A stretch of 64,000 nt of DNA from Acidimicrobiales bacterium (lineage in GTDB: Bacteria; Actinomycetota; Acidimicrobiia; Acidimicrobiales; SZUA-35), in NCBI GenBank assembly GCA_020630195.1, contig JAHDBV010000002.1, forward strand, positions 62,001-126,000, given 5' to 3'. This document shows positions 28,801 through 36,355 of the stretch, piece after piece. The notes under the pieces are model-generated. The model was not told the origin of the DNA and ran no database searches. It saw only the letters and a list, made by a program, of their open reading frames with translations. The position numbers were made by a program, and so were the translations under genes. Within the stretch, counting starts at the first letter, position 1, and each line of letters begins with the position of its first letter.

Positions 28801-31800
28801 GAATGATCCCGGTGATGGTGACGCCGGACCGAACTTCGGGCAGAACGCGCCGGAGATCGTCTCCGTCGTCGTGGTCAACCCGTCGCAGGTCGAGGTCACC
28901 TTCGACCTCGACACGACGACCGGCAACTACCTGGTGGAGCTGTTCGACAATCCCGGCGGGGCGGATCCGGTTCGAGGAGAGGGCGAGGTGTCCGTGGGCA
29001 GCACGGTGGTCAGCCACGCCGGTGGCGACATCCGCCTCACGATGACCGTGCCCGGTGACGCCGGGTCGCTCATCACCGCCACGGCCACCGAGTACATCTC
29101 GCCGTCGGTCTACGGCGCCTCGTCGGAGTTCTCCGAGGCCGTTGCCGTCTCGGCCGCCAACCAGGACCCGGTGGCGACCTTCACCCAGCCGCCGGACATC
29201 GCGGAGGGCGATGGCGTGACGCTGGACGCCAGCTCCTCGAGCGACCCCGACGGCGATCCACTGGCCTTCACCTGGGACCTCGACGCCGACGGCCAGTTCG
29301 ACGACGCGACCGGGCCGACACCGTCGGTCACCTGGGCGCAACTCCAGGCCCTCGGCATCGATGACGACGGCACCCATCCGATCTCGGTCCGCGTCGACGA
29401 CGGCCGCGGCGGCACCGTCGACGCGCTCCGGCAGCTGACCGTCACCGACACCGAGCCGACCGTGACCATGAGCGGTCCGGCGAATCCCGTCGCCGGCCAG
29501 CCGGCCGTCTTCATCATCGGCGTCACCGATCCTGGTGCCGACACCATCACCGACTGGGCCATCGACTGGGGCGACGGGACACGCACGACCGGGACCGGTT
29601 CACCGACCACGGCGACCAAGACATGGACCGGCCCGGGAACCCACGGCATCACGATCCAGGTGGTCGACGAGGACGGCACCCACACCGACGGCGACCTGGC
29701 CATCCCGCTCGCAGCGGCCGGCCAGCTCGCCATCATCGACCCGGCGGGTGGTGTCACGATCGACACCGCCGGCGGATTCCCGGTCAGCCCCACCGATGTC
29801 GTGCCGTTGCCCGACGGCGACTGGCTCGTGGCCGACTCGACCGGGGGCGCCGTGGTCAGATTCGCGTCCGACGGCACACCTCTCGGCACCGTCATCAGCG
29901 GCGTCCCGCAGGTCAGCGCACTCGCACTCGCGCCGGATGACGACGTGCTCGTCGGTTTCGGGACCGAGGTGCGACGGTTCGACATCGCGACCGGTGCGCA
30001 GGTGTCCGTGCTCGTCACCGGCGTCGGCGAGGTCGCCGACCTGCTCACCGGAGCCGACGGCACCTTCCACCTCGCCGATCCGGTCGACGGCCTCGTCGGC
30101 CGCTACGACGTCGACACCGGCGCCTTCGCCTGGACCAGCGCCCCGGTCGGGTGGGAGCCCACGGCGCTCGCGTTCGCTCCCGACGGCTCCCTCGCCGTCC
30201 TCCAGGGCGACACCGGGGCGATCACGAGACTCGACGCCGACTCGGGCGCACCCCTGCCGGACCTCGTGGCCCCCGGCACCCCCGGCTCGGATGCGCGGGG
30301 TCTCGCCGTGCAGCCCCTCGGTCTCCTCGTCCGAGCGGTCGACACCGCCGACGAGATCCGCTCATTCGACGGTGACACGGGTGCACCGATCGGCCTGTTC
30401 ACCTCCTTCACCGGCGACGCCGATCCGGGAACCCCGACGCTGCGCCCCAACCGCTTCGCTCGGGTCGGTGCCAGCCCCGGCATGATCGTGAACACCACGG
30501 CCGACGACGGAGATCTCGCCCCCGGTGACGGTGTGTGCGACACCGGGCAGCTCAACGCCACGGGTGCGGTGGCATGTTCGCTCCGCGCCGCACTCGAGGA
30601 GACCAACGCCAATCCGGTCGTCGACACCATCTCGTTCGACATCCCGACCGCCGACCCCGGCCACGCGGGCGGCCGCTGGACGTTGCGTCCGCAGAGCGCC
30701 TACCCCGACATCACCCGGGGCGTCGTGCTCGACGCGACGACACAGCCCGGCGCCGACCCGGCCCCACGCGTCGAGCTCGACGGGCTGAACGCCGGAGCGG
30801 GCCAGACCGGCCTCACGGTCGACACCGGTGGTGCCGGGAGCCGACTGTCCGGACTGGCCGTCGTCGCCTACGGAGGCGACGGCATCGACATCCGGGCCGA
30901 CGGTGTCGTGATCACCGACGTCTCGGTCGGTCTCCGTGCCGATGGCACGACGACGAGTGCGGTCAGCTTCGACGGGATCCGGGTCCTCGGTGCCGACGAC
31001 GTCGTGATCGGTGGCCCGGCAGGCACCGGCCGGGTGCTCCTCGGCGCCATCACGAACGGCATCAGCGTCCTCGGCGCCGACGACACCACGATCCGGAACA
31101 CGTGGATGGGCCTCGACCGCGCCGGCGCCGCCGTCACCGGCCCGCTCACGAGCGGCGTGGTCGTCACGGGCGACTCGAACCGGACGATCATCGGCGGACC
31201 ATCCGACGACGACGCCGTGATCATCGCCTCGTCCGGCTCCCACGCCATCAGCCTCTCCGGCCCCGACGTCGCCGTCACGACCGTCGAACGGGTCCGCCTC
31301 GGCGTCCTGCCCGATGACGGCGCCGGCACGATCGGTGGACACGCCGTGCTCGCCAACGGCGCGACCGATGTGACCGTGGTCGACGTCGTCGTCGGCAACA
31401 CCGTCGGGGAGGGCGTGCGCTTCGTCGACGTCGCCGGCGGAACGATCCGGGGCAGCCTCATCGGCGTCGACGGAACGGGCGGCGCCCACCCGATCGGCGG
31501 CGCCGGCGTCCGGGCGTCGGGAGCGACGAGGGACGTCATCGTGGGCGGAGCCGGCCCCGGCCTGCCGAACGCGATCCGCAACAGCACCACCGGCGTGGTC
31601 GTCGAGGACACCGCCGATGGCGTGGCGGTCGTGGGGAACAGCATCGCGGCCTCCTCCGCCCTCGGCATCGACCTCGGCAACGACGGTGTCTCGGCCAACG
31701 ACCCCGGCGACGGCGACACCGGACCCAACACCCTGCTCAACCACCCCGAACCCGTCTCGGCCGTGTTCGACGGAGCGACGACGCTCCTCACGTTCGACCT

Positions 31801-34800
31801 CGACGTGCCCGCCGGCACCTACCACATCGACGTCTTCGCGAACCCCTCCGGCGTCGATGCCGCGGCGGGAGAAGGCGAGATCCTCCTCGCCGAGGACCGT
31901 CTCGCACATGCCGGCGCGGGTGCCGAGCGCGTCGTCCTCTCCGTTCCGGGACTGCCCGGCGACCGCCTCACCCTCACCGCCACGGCCTCGGCCAGCCCCG
32001 GTGTCTACGCCGCCACCTCCGAGTTCTCGGCCGACGTCGCCGTGGTCTTCCCGATCGCCACGGTCAATTCGACCGGGGACACCGACGACCTCGATCCCGA
32101 CGACGGGCTCTGTGACACCGGCGGGACCAACTCCGCCGGGACGACCGAATGCACGCTGCGGGCCGCGCTGACGCACGCGAACGCCTCGCTCGACGTCGAC
32201 ACGATCCACTTCGCGATGCCGGCCACCGAGCCCGGCCACGCCGGCGGAGTGTGGACGCTCGCCCCGGCGGGCGGGCTCCCCGAGGTGTCGATCCCCGTCA
32301 CCATCGACGCCGGCACCCAGGCCGGGGCCACGCCGACCACCGTCTCGGCGCCCGGCCCCGTCGACGGTCGACCCGTGGTGCGACTGGATCCGGCCTCACC
32401 CGACGTCACACTGCCGGTGACGGCGGATGACACGATCGTCCGTGGCCTCGCGCTCGTCGGTTCGGCCCGGGTCGAGGTCGGCGGCGACCGCTTCACACTC
32501 GTCGGCTCGTTCGTGGGCCTCGAACCCGACGGTGTCACCGGGTCCGGCGGGTTCGCGTCACCGCTGATCGTCCGGGGCGCGGACGCCGGGATCGGTGGGG
32601 CGAGCCCGGCCGATCGCAACGTCTTCGGCGCCGCGGGCGGGCCGCTGGTGCTCGAGGGGGACGGCGCCGTCGTCGTCGGCAACCGGTTCGGCACCACGGC
32701 ACCCGGCACGCTGGTGATCGGACCCGATCGGCCGGCGGTACTCGTCCAGGGCACGTGGAATCGGATCGGCGGCACCGACCCGGCGTTGGCCAACGTGATC
32801 AGCGGCGGCGGGACCGGTGTGGCCATCGAGTCCGGTGTCGGCAACGCCGTCATCGGGAACGTGATCACGGCGAACGCCAGCGGACTCGGGATCGACCTGA
32901 CCACACCCGGCCTGCTCGACGGTGTGAGTGCGAACGATCCGGGCGACGCCGACGCCGGGGCCAACAACGGACTCAACCATCCCGTCATCACCTCCGCCGT
33001 GGCATCCGCCGGCACCGTCACGGTCGAGGCGTCCCTCGACGTCACCGACGGTGACTACCGGATCGAGTTCTTCGGCAATCCGAGCGGTTCGGACCCGTCG
33101 GGCCACGGCGAAGGCGAGGTGTTGCTCGCGGCCCGAACCCTCACCGTCGCCGGTGGTATGACGGCGACGTTCCAGATCCCCGGCGCCCCCGGGGACGAGA
33201 TCACGGCCACCGCGACCCGCATCAACCTCGGCGAGCACCGCTCCACGTCGGAGTTCGGGCCGATCGTCGTCGCGACGACGGCGCCGTTCGTGGTCGTCAA
33301 CGACGTCGGTGACGCGGCCGACCTGGTCCCGGGCGACGGCGCCTGTGACACGGGGGGCCTCGCCGTCGACGGGAACCCCGAGTGCACACTGCGAGCGGCC
33401 CTCGCCGAAGCGGCCGCGTCGACCGGGCCCACCGAGGTCCGGTTCGACCTGCCGGGTGCCCAACAGGGTGCGTTCGGGTGGACGATCGCACCGGGCACCC
33501 CGCTGCCGATCGTCGGCCCCGGCGTCTCGGTCGCCGGTTCGAGCCAGAGCCCCGGCGAGACGCCGGTGATCGAACTCGATCTCGCCACCTCCGGCGCCCT
33601 GGTGCTCGCCTCCGACGTCGTGGTCGAGGGGCTGGCCGTCACCGGGGCCTCGCTCGAGATCGACGGCGCCGATCGCGTCGTGGTCCGCGACCTCGATGTC
33701 GGCTTCGCGCTCGACGGCACACCCAGACCGGTCACGGTCGGGCTGCTGACCCGCAACAGCACCGACGTCGACATCGGCGTCGCCGATGCGCCCGTCGTCG
33801 TCGCGGCGACCGCCGCCGCCGTTCGGATCTCCGGCTCCGCCGACGACCTCCGACTCGACGGGCTGGTCGTTCCGCCGGCATCGGCACCCGCCGTCGCCGT
33901 GGACATCGACGCAGCCGGTGGCCGGATCGACATCGACGGGGCCTCCCTGTTCGGCACCGACCGGGTGGTGGTCATCGACGGCTCCGTCGACGTCGGCATC
34001 ACGGACAGCCGGATCGGTGTCGACGACAACGGTGACACGCCCGTCGTCGCCGCCGTTGCGATCGAGATCGACGGTTCCGGCCGAACGGTCCTCGGTGGAG
34101 GCTCCGTCGCCGAGGAGGTCCACCTCGGCGGCCACACGAACTCCGGCGTGCAACAGGCCGCCGGTGCCACCGGCTCCGTTGCGCTCGAGCATGTCCACGT
34201 CACCCCACATCCGACGGCGGATGCCCCGCTCGCGTTCGACATCGGCGGCGACGGGCCGGACACCAACGATCCCGGGGACGGCGACACCGGCCCCAACGAC
34301 CGCCTCAACCATCCCGAGTTCACCATCACCGAGACCGATGGGGTCCTGCGGTTCGACATCGACCTCGACGTCCCTGCCGGCACCCACCGCGTCGACATCC
34401 ACCGCAGCGACGGTCCCGGCCGGGTCGCCAGCCGGGTGCTCACCTCCACGATGGTCACGGACGGCACGCCGACGAACGTCGTGCTCACCCTCCCGGGTAC
34501 CCCCGGCGATCGATTCGTCGCCACCGTGACCCGGGTCGACGGACCGGGGGAGCGGACCTCGGAGTTCTCCGTTCGGATCCCCGCCGTGCGCGGCAACCGG
34601 GCGCCGGACGTGAGCGCACTCGTCGCCGGACCGGGCAGCGAGGGCGCCGACATCGTGCTCCGGGCCGATGCGACCGACCCCGACGGCGACGCGCTGACCG
34701 TCCGGTGGGACCTCGACGGTGATGGCGTCCACACCGATGCGATCGGGCTCGAGGTCGTCGTGACGTGGGATCAGCTCGTCGCACTCGGCCTCGACGACGA

Positions 34801-36289
34801 CGGCACGTTCCCCGTCACCGCACGCATCGACGACGGTACGGTCGCCCTGGAGCGAACCACCACCCTCGTGCTCACCGACACCACGCCGACCCTCGTCGCC
34901 GTGGGGCCGACGACCTCGATCGTCGGCCGCACCGACGTCATCACGGTGCTCGTCACCGACCCGGGCGACGACCCGGTCACCGGTTACGAGGTCGAGTGGC
35001 GCCACACCTCCGCTGACGGCTCGGTCGAGCGGAGTTCCGCATCGGGATCCGACGACGGCGACGGACGCTTCTCGGTCTCGCGCACGTGGCCGACCCCGGG
35101 CCGCACCGAACTCCTCGTCTGGGTCGTCGACGACGAGGGGCTCCGCACCGGCCCCACGACGGTGCTCGAGGTCACGATCGCCCCGGAGACCGTCGTCGAC
35201 GACGGCGAACCCGTCGACGACGCCTACCAGACCCCCGAGGACACCGAACTGGTCGTCGAGGCACCCGGCGTGCTCGCCAACGACGGCGGGACCGGTGACG
35301 TCACGCTGGTGGCGGCACCTCCAGTCGGGGACCTCACCCTCGCCGACGACGGCTCGCTCCGGTACCGACCCTCCCCGAACTGGCACGGCACGACCACCGC
35401 CGTCTATCGCCGGGGCGACGGCGCCACCGCCACGATCTCCATCACCGTCGCGCCGGTCAACGACCCGGCCACCGTGTCGGCCTCCGGCGCTCCGGAACCG
35501 ACCGATGCGCTCCGGACACTCCGGATCGACGATGTCGAACCCGACGGGAGCTATCGACTGACGCTCACCATCGGCGAACTCGATCTCCGTTGGGCCGACA
35601 TCGCGGGTCTCGACATCGTCGAGCGCGACGGCGAGGTCGAGGTGACCGGCTCGGGAACGGCCCTCGCCGCCTGGATCGCCTCGCTCGAGACCAGCCACAC
35701 GTCCGCCGATGCACCCATCGACGTGGCCGTCGAGCTCGTCGACCTCGGCACGGACGGCCGGGCGCTGCCGGCCCGTCGTGTCGTCATCGCGCTCGGCGGA
35801 CGAGCCGAGCCGACGCCCACACCGTCGGAGCTCGTCGATGCCCTCGTCGATCTCGGAACCGACACCGACGCCGCACCGGACGCCCTCGCCTCGGTCGACG
35901 ACGACGGTGGCGGTGGCATCACCGCCCCGCCCACGACCCGCCGACTCGCCATCGCCATCCTCGAGCTCATCTCGAACCCCGCCGTGCCACGGCGCACGCT
36001 GGCACTCGGCAGTGGCTGGTTCGTGGGCATCACCTGGTTCATCGCCTGGCGACGGCGCCGCCGACCGATCCTGCGCATCACCGGTGCACCCGTCGGGTCC
36101 GACGTCGCCGCCACCGTCCGACCCGGGGGAGAGGCGGTCGGCTTTCTGCTCCGCTGGGACGCCACCGGCCTGGTCGCGACGGGCCGACGGCGGGCACGGG
36201 GTCGCTGGATCGAGATCGAGACCCCGGCCGGTCCGGGCTGGGTTCCCGGCGATCGCGTCGAGATCATGCCGGCCAGCACCACGAGCTGA
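22886..36289 (+). CDS. Giant modular surface protein with six CSLREA/beta-helix modules, copy 2
   Basis: The GTG at 22886 overlaps the upstream stop and gives 4467 aa. Domain order mirrors copy 1: a long basic N-region and signal peptide ending near GAAFA; DGDGDGVCD-type calcium repeats; six FG-GAP repeats such as FGTSVAAIGDLDGDG; three CSLREA/beta-helix modules; PKD-like domains (from about 2090) and a beta-propeller (about 2280-2528); three further modules; PKD-like domains (from about 3900); an Ig-like domain with YQTPEDTELVVEAPGVLAND (from about 4105); a TM helix (about 4372-4388) and a 79-aa basic tail ending with GWVPGDRVEIM. It is 442 aa longer than copy 1, about one module. The open frame continues upstream to 22538, but that part overlaps the kinase-like gene and lies before the signal peptide. 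Function unknown; cell-surface adhesion or sensing is inference. Confidence 0.8.
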   Translation: MTVGLLLADRTTRRSPRTRVGRRRRVGGTRSWVMRGGTAGLTLFLAVILTGALGSRPGAAFAHCADGDGDGVCDVYELGDTDGDGTPDAADTDDDGDGLATVIEGADPDGDGHPTDAVDSDGNGRADYLEWTAASAGAPADRSTSLGSGSGGFGGALADGDGFGTSVAAIGDLDGDGGVDLLVGAPGSDVGGVDAGVVWFISRDASGTVTGEVRLDNTVHPDIDAGDGFGTAVAILGDLDDDGEVAVAIGAPGEDGPGSDSGAVYVLDLSGAGVVSSVEKIDGSDLTIVDAGGLSGGERFGSALDGLGDIDRDGQPDLAVGAPFPGATSAGETWLLALGADGRPLQASRLVAGDLTSVTLANGDRFGSSLASFGDLDGDGVRDLAIGAPGHDDGGGDAGAVVLVELTSTFGRQNDHVLSASVGDLATAPVAGDEFGSALSPTGDLDRDGVADLLVGSSGADDGDPDAGAIVLLSLRTDGAVAETTRFSATTGVTGPITSAGDHFGTAIAFLGHAPDGGPRLVVGSPGDDGGGPDRGSVDRLRLRPTTLRVTSTGDEPDNDPADAHCATASLFPDGTATCTLRAAIQMANDASSTVGWIEFALPTSDPNHEASPLVWTISPASPLPNINRSIVIDGGSQPGQAATGRPVVRLDGAAAGDTRGLAVTSNGSGINQLLVTNWQAAGVVWTGDDGALGRSWLGLDESGSSNGNEFGLFVRGDRLRVTESVMSGNTFEGIFVDTTANSIEVYDTKLGTDATGLAARPNAGEGLEIVGGDGHIVGEPGRGNLISGNTLGGIRATGTSTNVTVQANAIGTAADGTPLPNTNAGVNIQGGTDWLLGGPAAGEGNTIAHNDHDGVKIEGTSQRIAVLGNQIRGNGALGIDLSDGEAFPFINAIDAGDADTGPNDLLNTGVITSAEVTGSTAELDVELDLPAGLYRVEAFTNPGGVNPRGAGDGEVFAGATGISHAGAGAQTFPVTASAVVGDDLTITVTQDFGGGSYGATSEFSAAAQAVPSATLVVNDGGDAADATPGDQACDTGALNPLGQPACTLRAAIQEANASAGAIDTIEFALTVADPARLLTPHEHWSIRPTTALPAVTQSILIDGLSQSGATLGTHVFPAPIDSVLTVELDGRDLVAGAGLRLEATNSHVRGLAVNNFGNGFAGIELAGADGRLEASYVGVGVDGATPESNTVGITVGGERVIVGGRDPGDGNLLAGPTTVQISASNVVFRGNLVGTDRTGTTLLEGLSNAVMLFSGDGIQIGGSLTGDGNLINGGTTHNLWENSTPTNTEIRGNRFGTTLDGLSSIGSSGNVFLNGTDTVLGGAGALEGNVIASTTTASSVIVQPSAVRAVIDGNTIGLGADGTTPVGADGGLLIRGDDTIVGGEGTGIGVGNRIAHTDGPAITVDGALGVSIIGNEISTVGPNATTLGIDLGADGVTPNDVGDGDTGPNDLLNHPVITAVQDLGVNVRVDYSVDLPAGTYLLELFANPSGVGPEGHGPGEILLGNTGITVAAPGTVTGFVNRPGDASQPMSLVVTEDLGGGDYGSTSESSLSRSLPDGTHLVNSTGDTTDVNPGNGFCDTGALNSAGHVECTLRAAIREAEASGHTSIEFDIPTTDTGFVGGTWTIQPTSQLLVTDGLDIDATTQPGYGGLPVVFLDGTNSPAGDGLRLSSTAVAARIAGFAIGNYTGVGANGIEINAADVVIVANHLGVDPSGTTIQPLGDATVQVNGGGDAVIGGTAAADRNVIGGTNGILVSGGVPRTRIIGNLIGVGADGLSDVGGTGSGVRLTGSATDTEIGGTLAGEGNVIGGWDAHGVDLDGAGLSDTSVAGNTIGISADGVTPIGLGGDGVRMFGAMTPVVVRDNVIGNTDRGIAIGTSATGVFVSGNTLGTNTAETIAHPIGRSGISVSNGATSVRIGDIGPNLITNTGLSDPAAAAIEVVGATTDDIAIVNNRIFDNAGLGIDLGGDGATANDPGDGDAGPNFGQNAPEIVSVVVVNPSQVEVTFDLDTTTGNYLVELFDNPGGADPVRGEGEVSVGSTVVSHAGGDIRLTMTVPGDAGSLITATATEYISPSVYGASSEFSEAVAVSAANQDPVATFTQPPDIAEGDGVTLDASSSSDPDGDPLAFTWDLDADGQFDDATGPTPSVTWAQLQALGIDDDGTHPISVRVDDGRGGTVDALRQLTVTDTEPTVTMSGPANPVAGQPAVFIIGVTDPGADTITDWAIDWGDGTRTTGTGSPTTATKTWTGPGTHGITIQVVDEDGTHTDGDLAIPLAAAGQLAIIDPAGGVTIDTAGGFPVSPTDVVPLPDGDWLVADSTGGAVVRFASDGTPLGTVISGVPQVSALALAPDDDVLVGFGTEVRRFDIATGAQVSVLVTGVGEVADLLTGADGTFHLADPVDGLVGRYDVDTGAFAWTSAPVGWEPTALAFAPDGSLAVLQGDTGAITRLDADSGAPLPDLVAPGTPGSDARGLAVQPLGLLVRAVDTADEIRSFDGDTGAPIGLFTSFTGDADPGTPTLRPNRFARVGASPGMIVNTTADDGDLAPGDGVCDTGQLNATGAVACSLRAALEETNANPVVDTISFDIPTADPGHAGGRWTLRPQSAYPDITRGVVLDATTQPGADPAPRVELDGLNAGAGQTGLTVDTGGAGSRLSGLAVVAYGGDGIDIRADGVVITDVSVGLRADGTTTSAVSFDGIRVLGADDVVIGGPAGTGRVLLGAITNGISVLGADDTTIRNTWMGLDRAGAAVTGPLTSGVVVTGDSNRTIIGGPSDDDAVIIASSGSHAISLSGPDVAVTTVERVRLGVLPDDGAGTIGGHAVLANGATDVTVVDVVVGNTVGEGVRFVDVAGGTIRGSLIGVDGTGGAHPIGGAGVRASGATRDVIVGGAGPGLPNAIRNSTTGVVVEDTADGVAVVGNSIAASSALGIDLGNDGVSANDPGDGDTGPNTLLNHPEPVSAVFDGATTLLTFDLDVPAGTYHIDVFANPSGVDAAAGEGEILLAEDRLAHAGAGAERVVLSVPGLPGDRLTLTATASASPGVYAATSEFSADVAVVFPIATVNSTGDTDDLDPDDGLCDTGGTNSAGTTECTLRAALTHANASLDVDTIHFAMPATEPGHAGGVWTLAPAGGLPEVSIPVTIDAGTQAGATPTTVSAPGPVDGRPVVRLDPASPDVTLPVTADDTIVRGLALVGSARVEVGGDRFTLVGSFVGLEPDGVTGSGGFASPLIVRGADAGIGGASPADRNVFGAAGGPLVLEGDGAVVVGNRFGTTAPGTLVIGPDRPAVLVQGTWNRIGGTDPALANVISGGGTGVAIESGVGNAVIGNVITANASGLGIDLTTPGLLDGVSANDPGDADAGANNGLNHPVITSAVASAGTVTVEASLDVTDGDYRIEFFGNPSGSDPSGHGEGEVLLAARTLTVAGGMTATFQIPGAPGDEITATATRINLGEHRSTSEFGPIVVATTAPFVVVNDVGDAADLVPGDGACDTGGLAVDGNPECTLRAALAEAAASTGPTEVRFDLPGAQQGAFGWTIAPGTPLPIVGPGVSVAGSSQSPGETPVIELDLATSGALVLASDVVVEGLAVTGASLEIDGADRVVVRDLDVGFALDGTPRPVTVGLLTRNSTDVDIGVADAPVVVAATAAAVRISGSADDLRLDGLVVPPASAPAVAVDIDAAGGRIDIDGASLFGTDRVVVIDGSVDVGITDSRIGVDDNGDTPVVAAVAIEIDGSGRTVLGGGSVAEEVHLGGHTNSGVQQAAGATGSVALEHVHVTPHPTADAPLAFDIGGDGPDTNDPGDGDTGPNDRLNHPEFTITETDGVLRFDIDLDVPAGTHRVDIHRSDGPGRVASRVLTSTMVTDGTPTNVVLTLPGTPGDRFVATVTRVDGPGERTSEFSVRIPAVRGNRAPDVSALVAGPGSEGADIVLRADATDPDGDALTVRWDLDGDGVHTDAIGLEVVVTWDQLVALGLDDDGTFPVTARIDDGTVALERTTTLVLTDTTPTLVAVGPTTSIVGRTDVITVLVTDPGDDPVTGYEVEWRHTSADGSVERSSASGSDDGDGRFSVSRTWPTPGRTELLVWVVDDEGLRTGPTTVLEVTIAPETVVDDGEPVDDAYQTPEDTELVVEAPGVLANDGGTGDVTLVAAPPVGDLTLADDGSLRYRPSPNWHGTTTAVYRRGDGATATISITVAPVNDPATVSASGAPEPTDALRTLRIDDVEPDGSYRLTLTIGELDLRWADIAGLDIVERDGEVEVTGSGTALAAWIASLETSHTSADAPIDVAVELVDLGTDGRALPARRVVIALGGRAEPTPTPSELVDALVDLGTDTDAAPDALASVDDDGGGGITAPPTTRRLAIAILELISNPAVPRRTLALGSGWFVGITWFIAWRRRRRPILRITGAPVGSDVAATVRPGGEAVGFLLRWDATGLVATGRRRARGRWIEIETPAGPGWVPGDRVEIMPASTTS
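24524..34590 (+). repeat. Six internal CSLREA/beta-helix modules in giant protein 2
   Basis: Modules start near 24530, 25933, 27571, 30485, 32062 and 33292. The first has a degenerate opening (HCATASLFPDG before CTLRAA); the others keep CDTG and C(T/S)LRAA. A PKD/propeller insert lies between modules 3 and 4. Module 3 resembles module 2 of copy 1 most closely, and module 6 resembles module 5 of copy 1. Confidence 0.75.
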
Positions 36290-36343
36290 CCGGAGCCCGA
36301 GCCCCCTGCCCACCGCCGGTGGCGCCGCCCGTGGCCAACTGCG

Positions 36344-36349
36344 TAGCGT
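36344..36349 (+). promoter_or_regulatory. -10 box (TAGCGT) of leaderless acyl-CoA synthetase promoter
   Basis: TAGCGT is followed by 6 nt and the GTG at 36356. It lies 55 bp after the second giant gene, so the synthetase appears to have its own promoter. Confidence 0.5.
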
Positions 36350-36355
36350 GCGAGC

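Larger units (their letters stand above)
8069..36289 (+). repeat. Tandem duplication of a two-gene cassette (kinase-like gene plus giant surface protein)
   Basis: Copy 1 covers 8069-21468 and copy 2 covers 21552-36289, in direct orientation and separated by 83 bp. Both copies keep the same gene order, the same protein topology and the same junction: the kinase-like protein ends in Val-Pro-Ser and its TGA overlaps the GTG of the giant gene (9391-9394 and 22886-22889). The paralogues are diverged throughout, so the duplication is old and both copies remain open. Confidence 0.85.

Noticed and set aside
24458-29377. Antisense open frame of 1639 codons opposite giant gene 2
   Set aside because: Same explanation: Val/Asp/Gly/Arg-rich shadow without recognisable domain, fully inside the sense gene.
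9600-36200. Short DNA repeats inside the giant genes as a CRISPR or microsatellite array
   Set aside because: They are coding repeats (Asp-Gly-Asp, FG-GAP and beta-helix units) without regular spacing of identical repeats and spacers.
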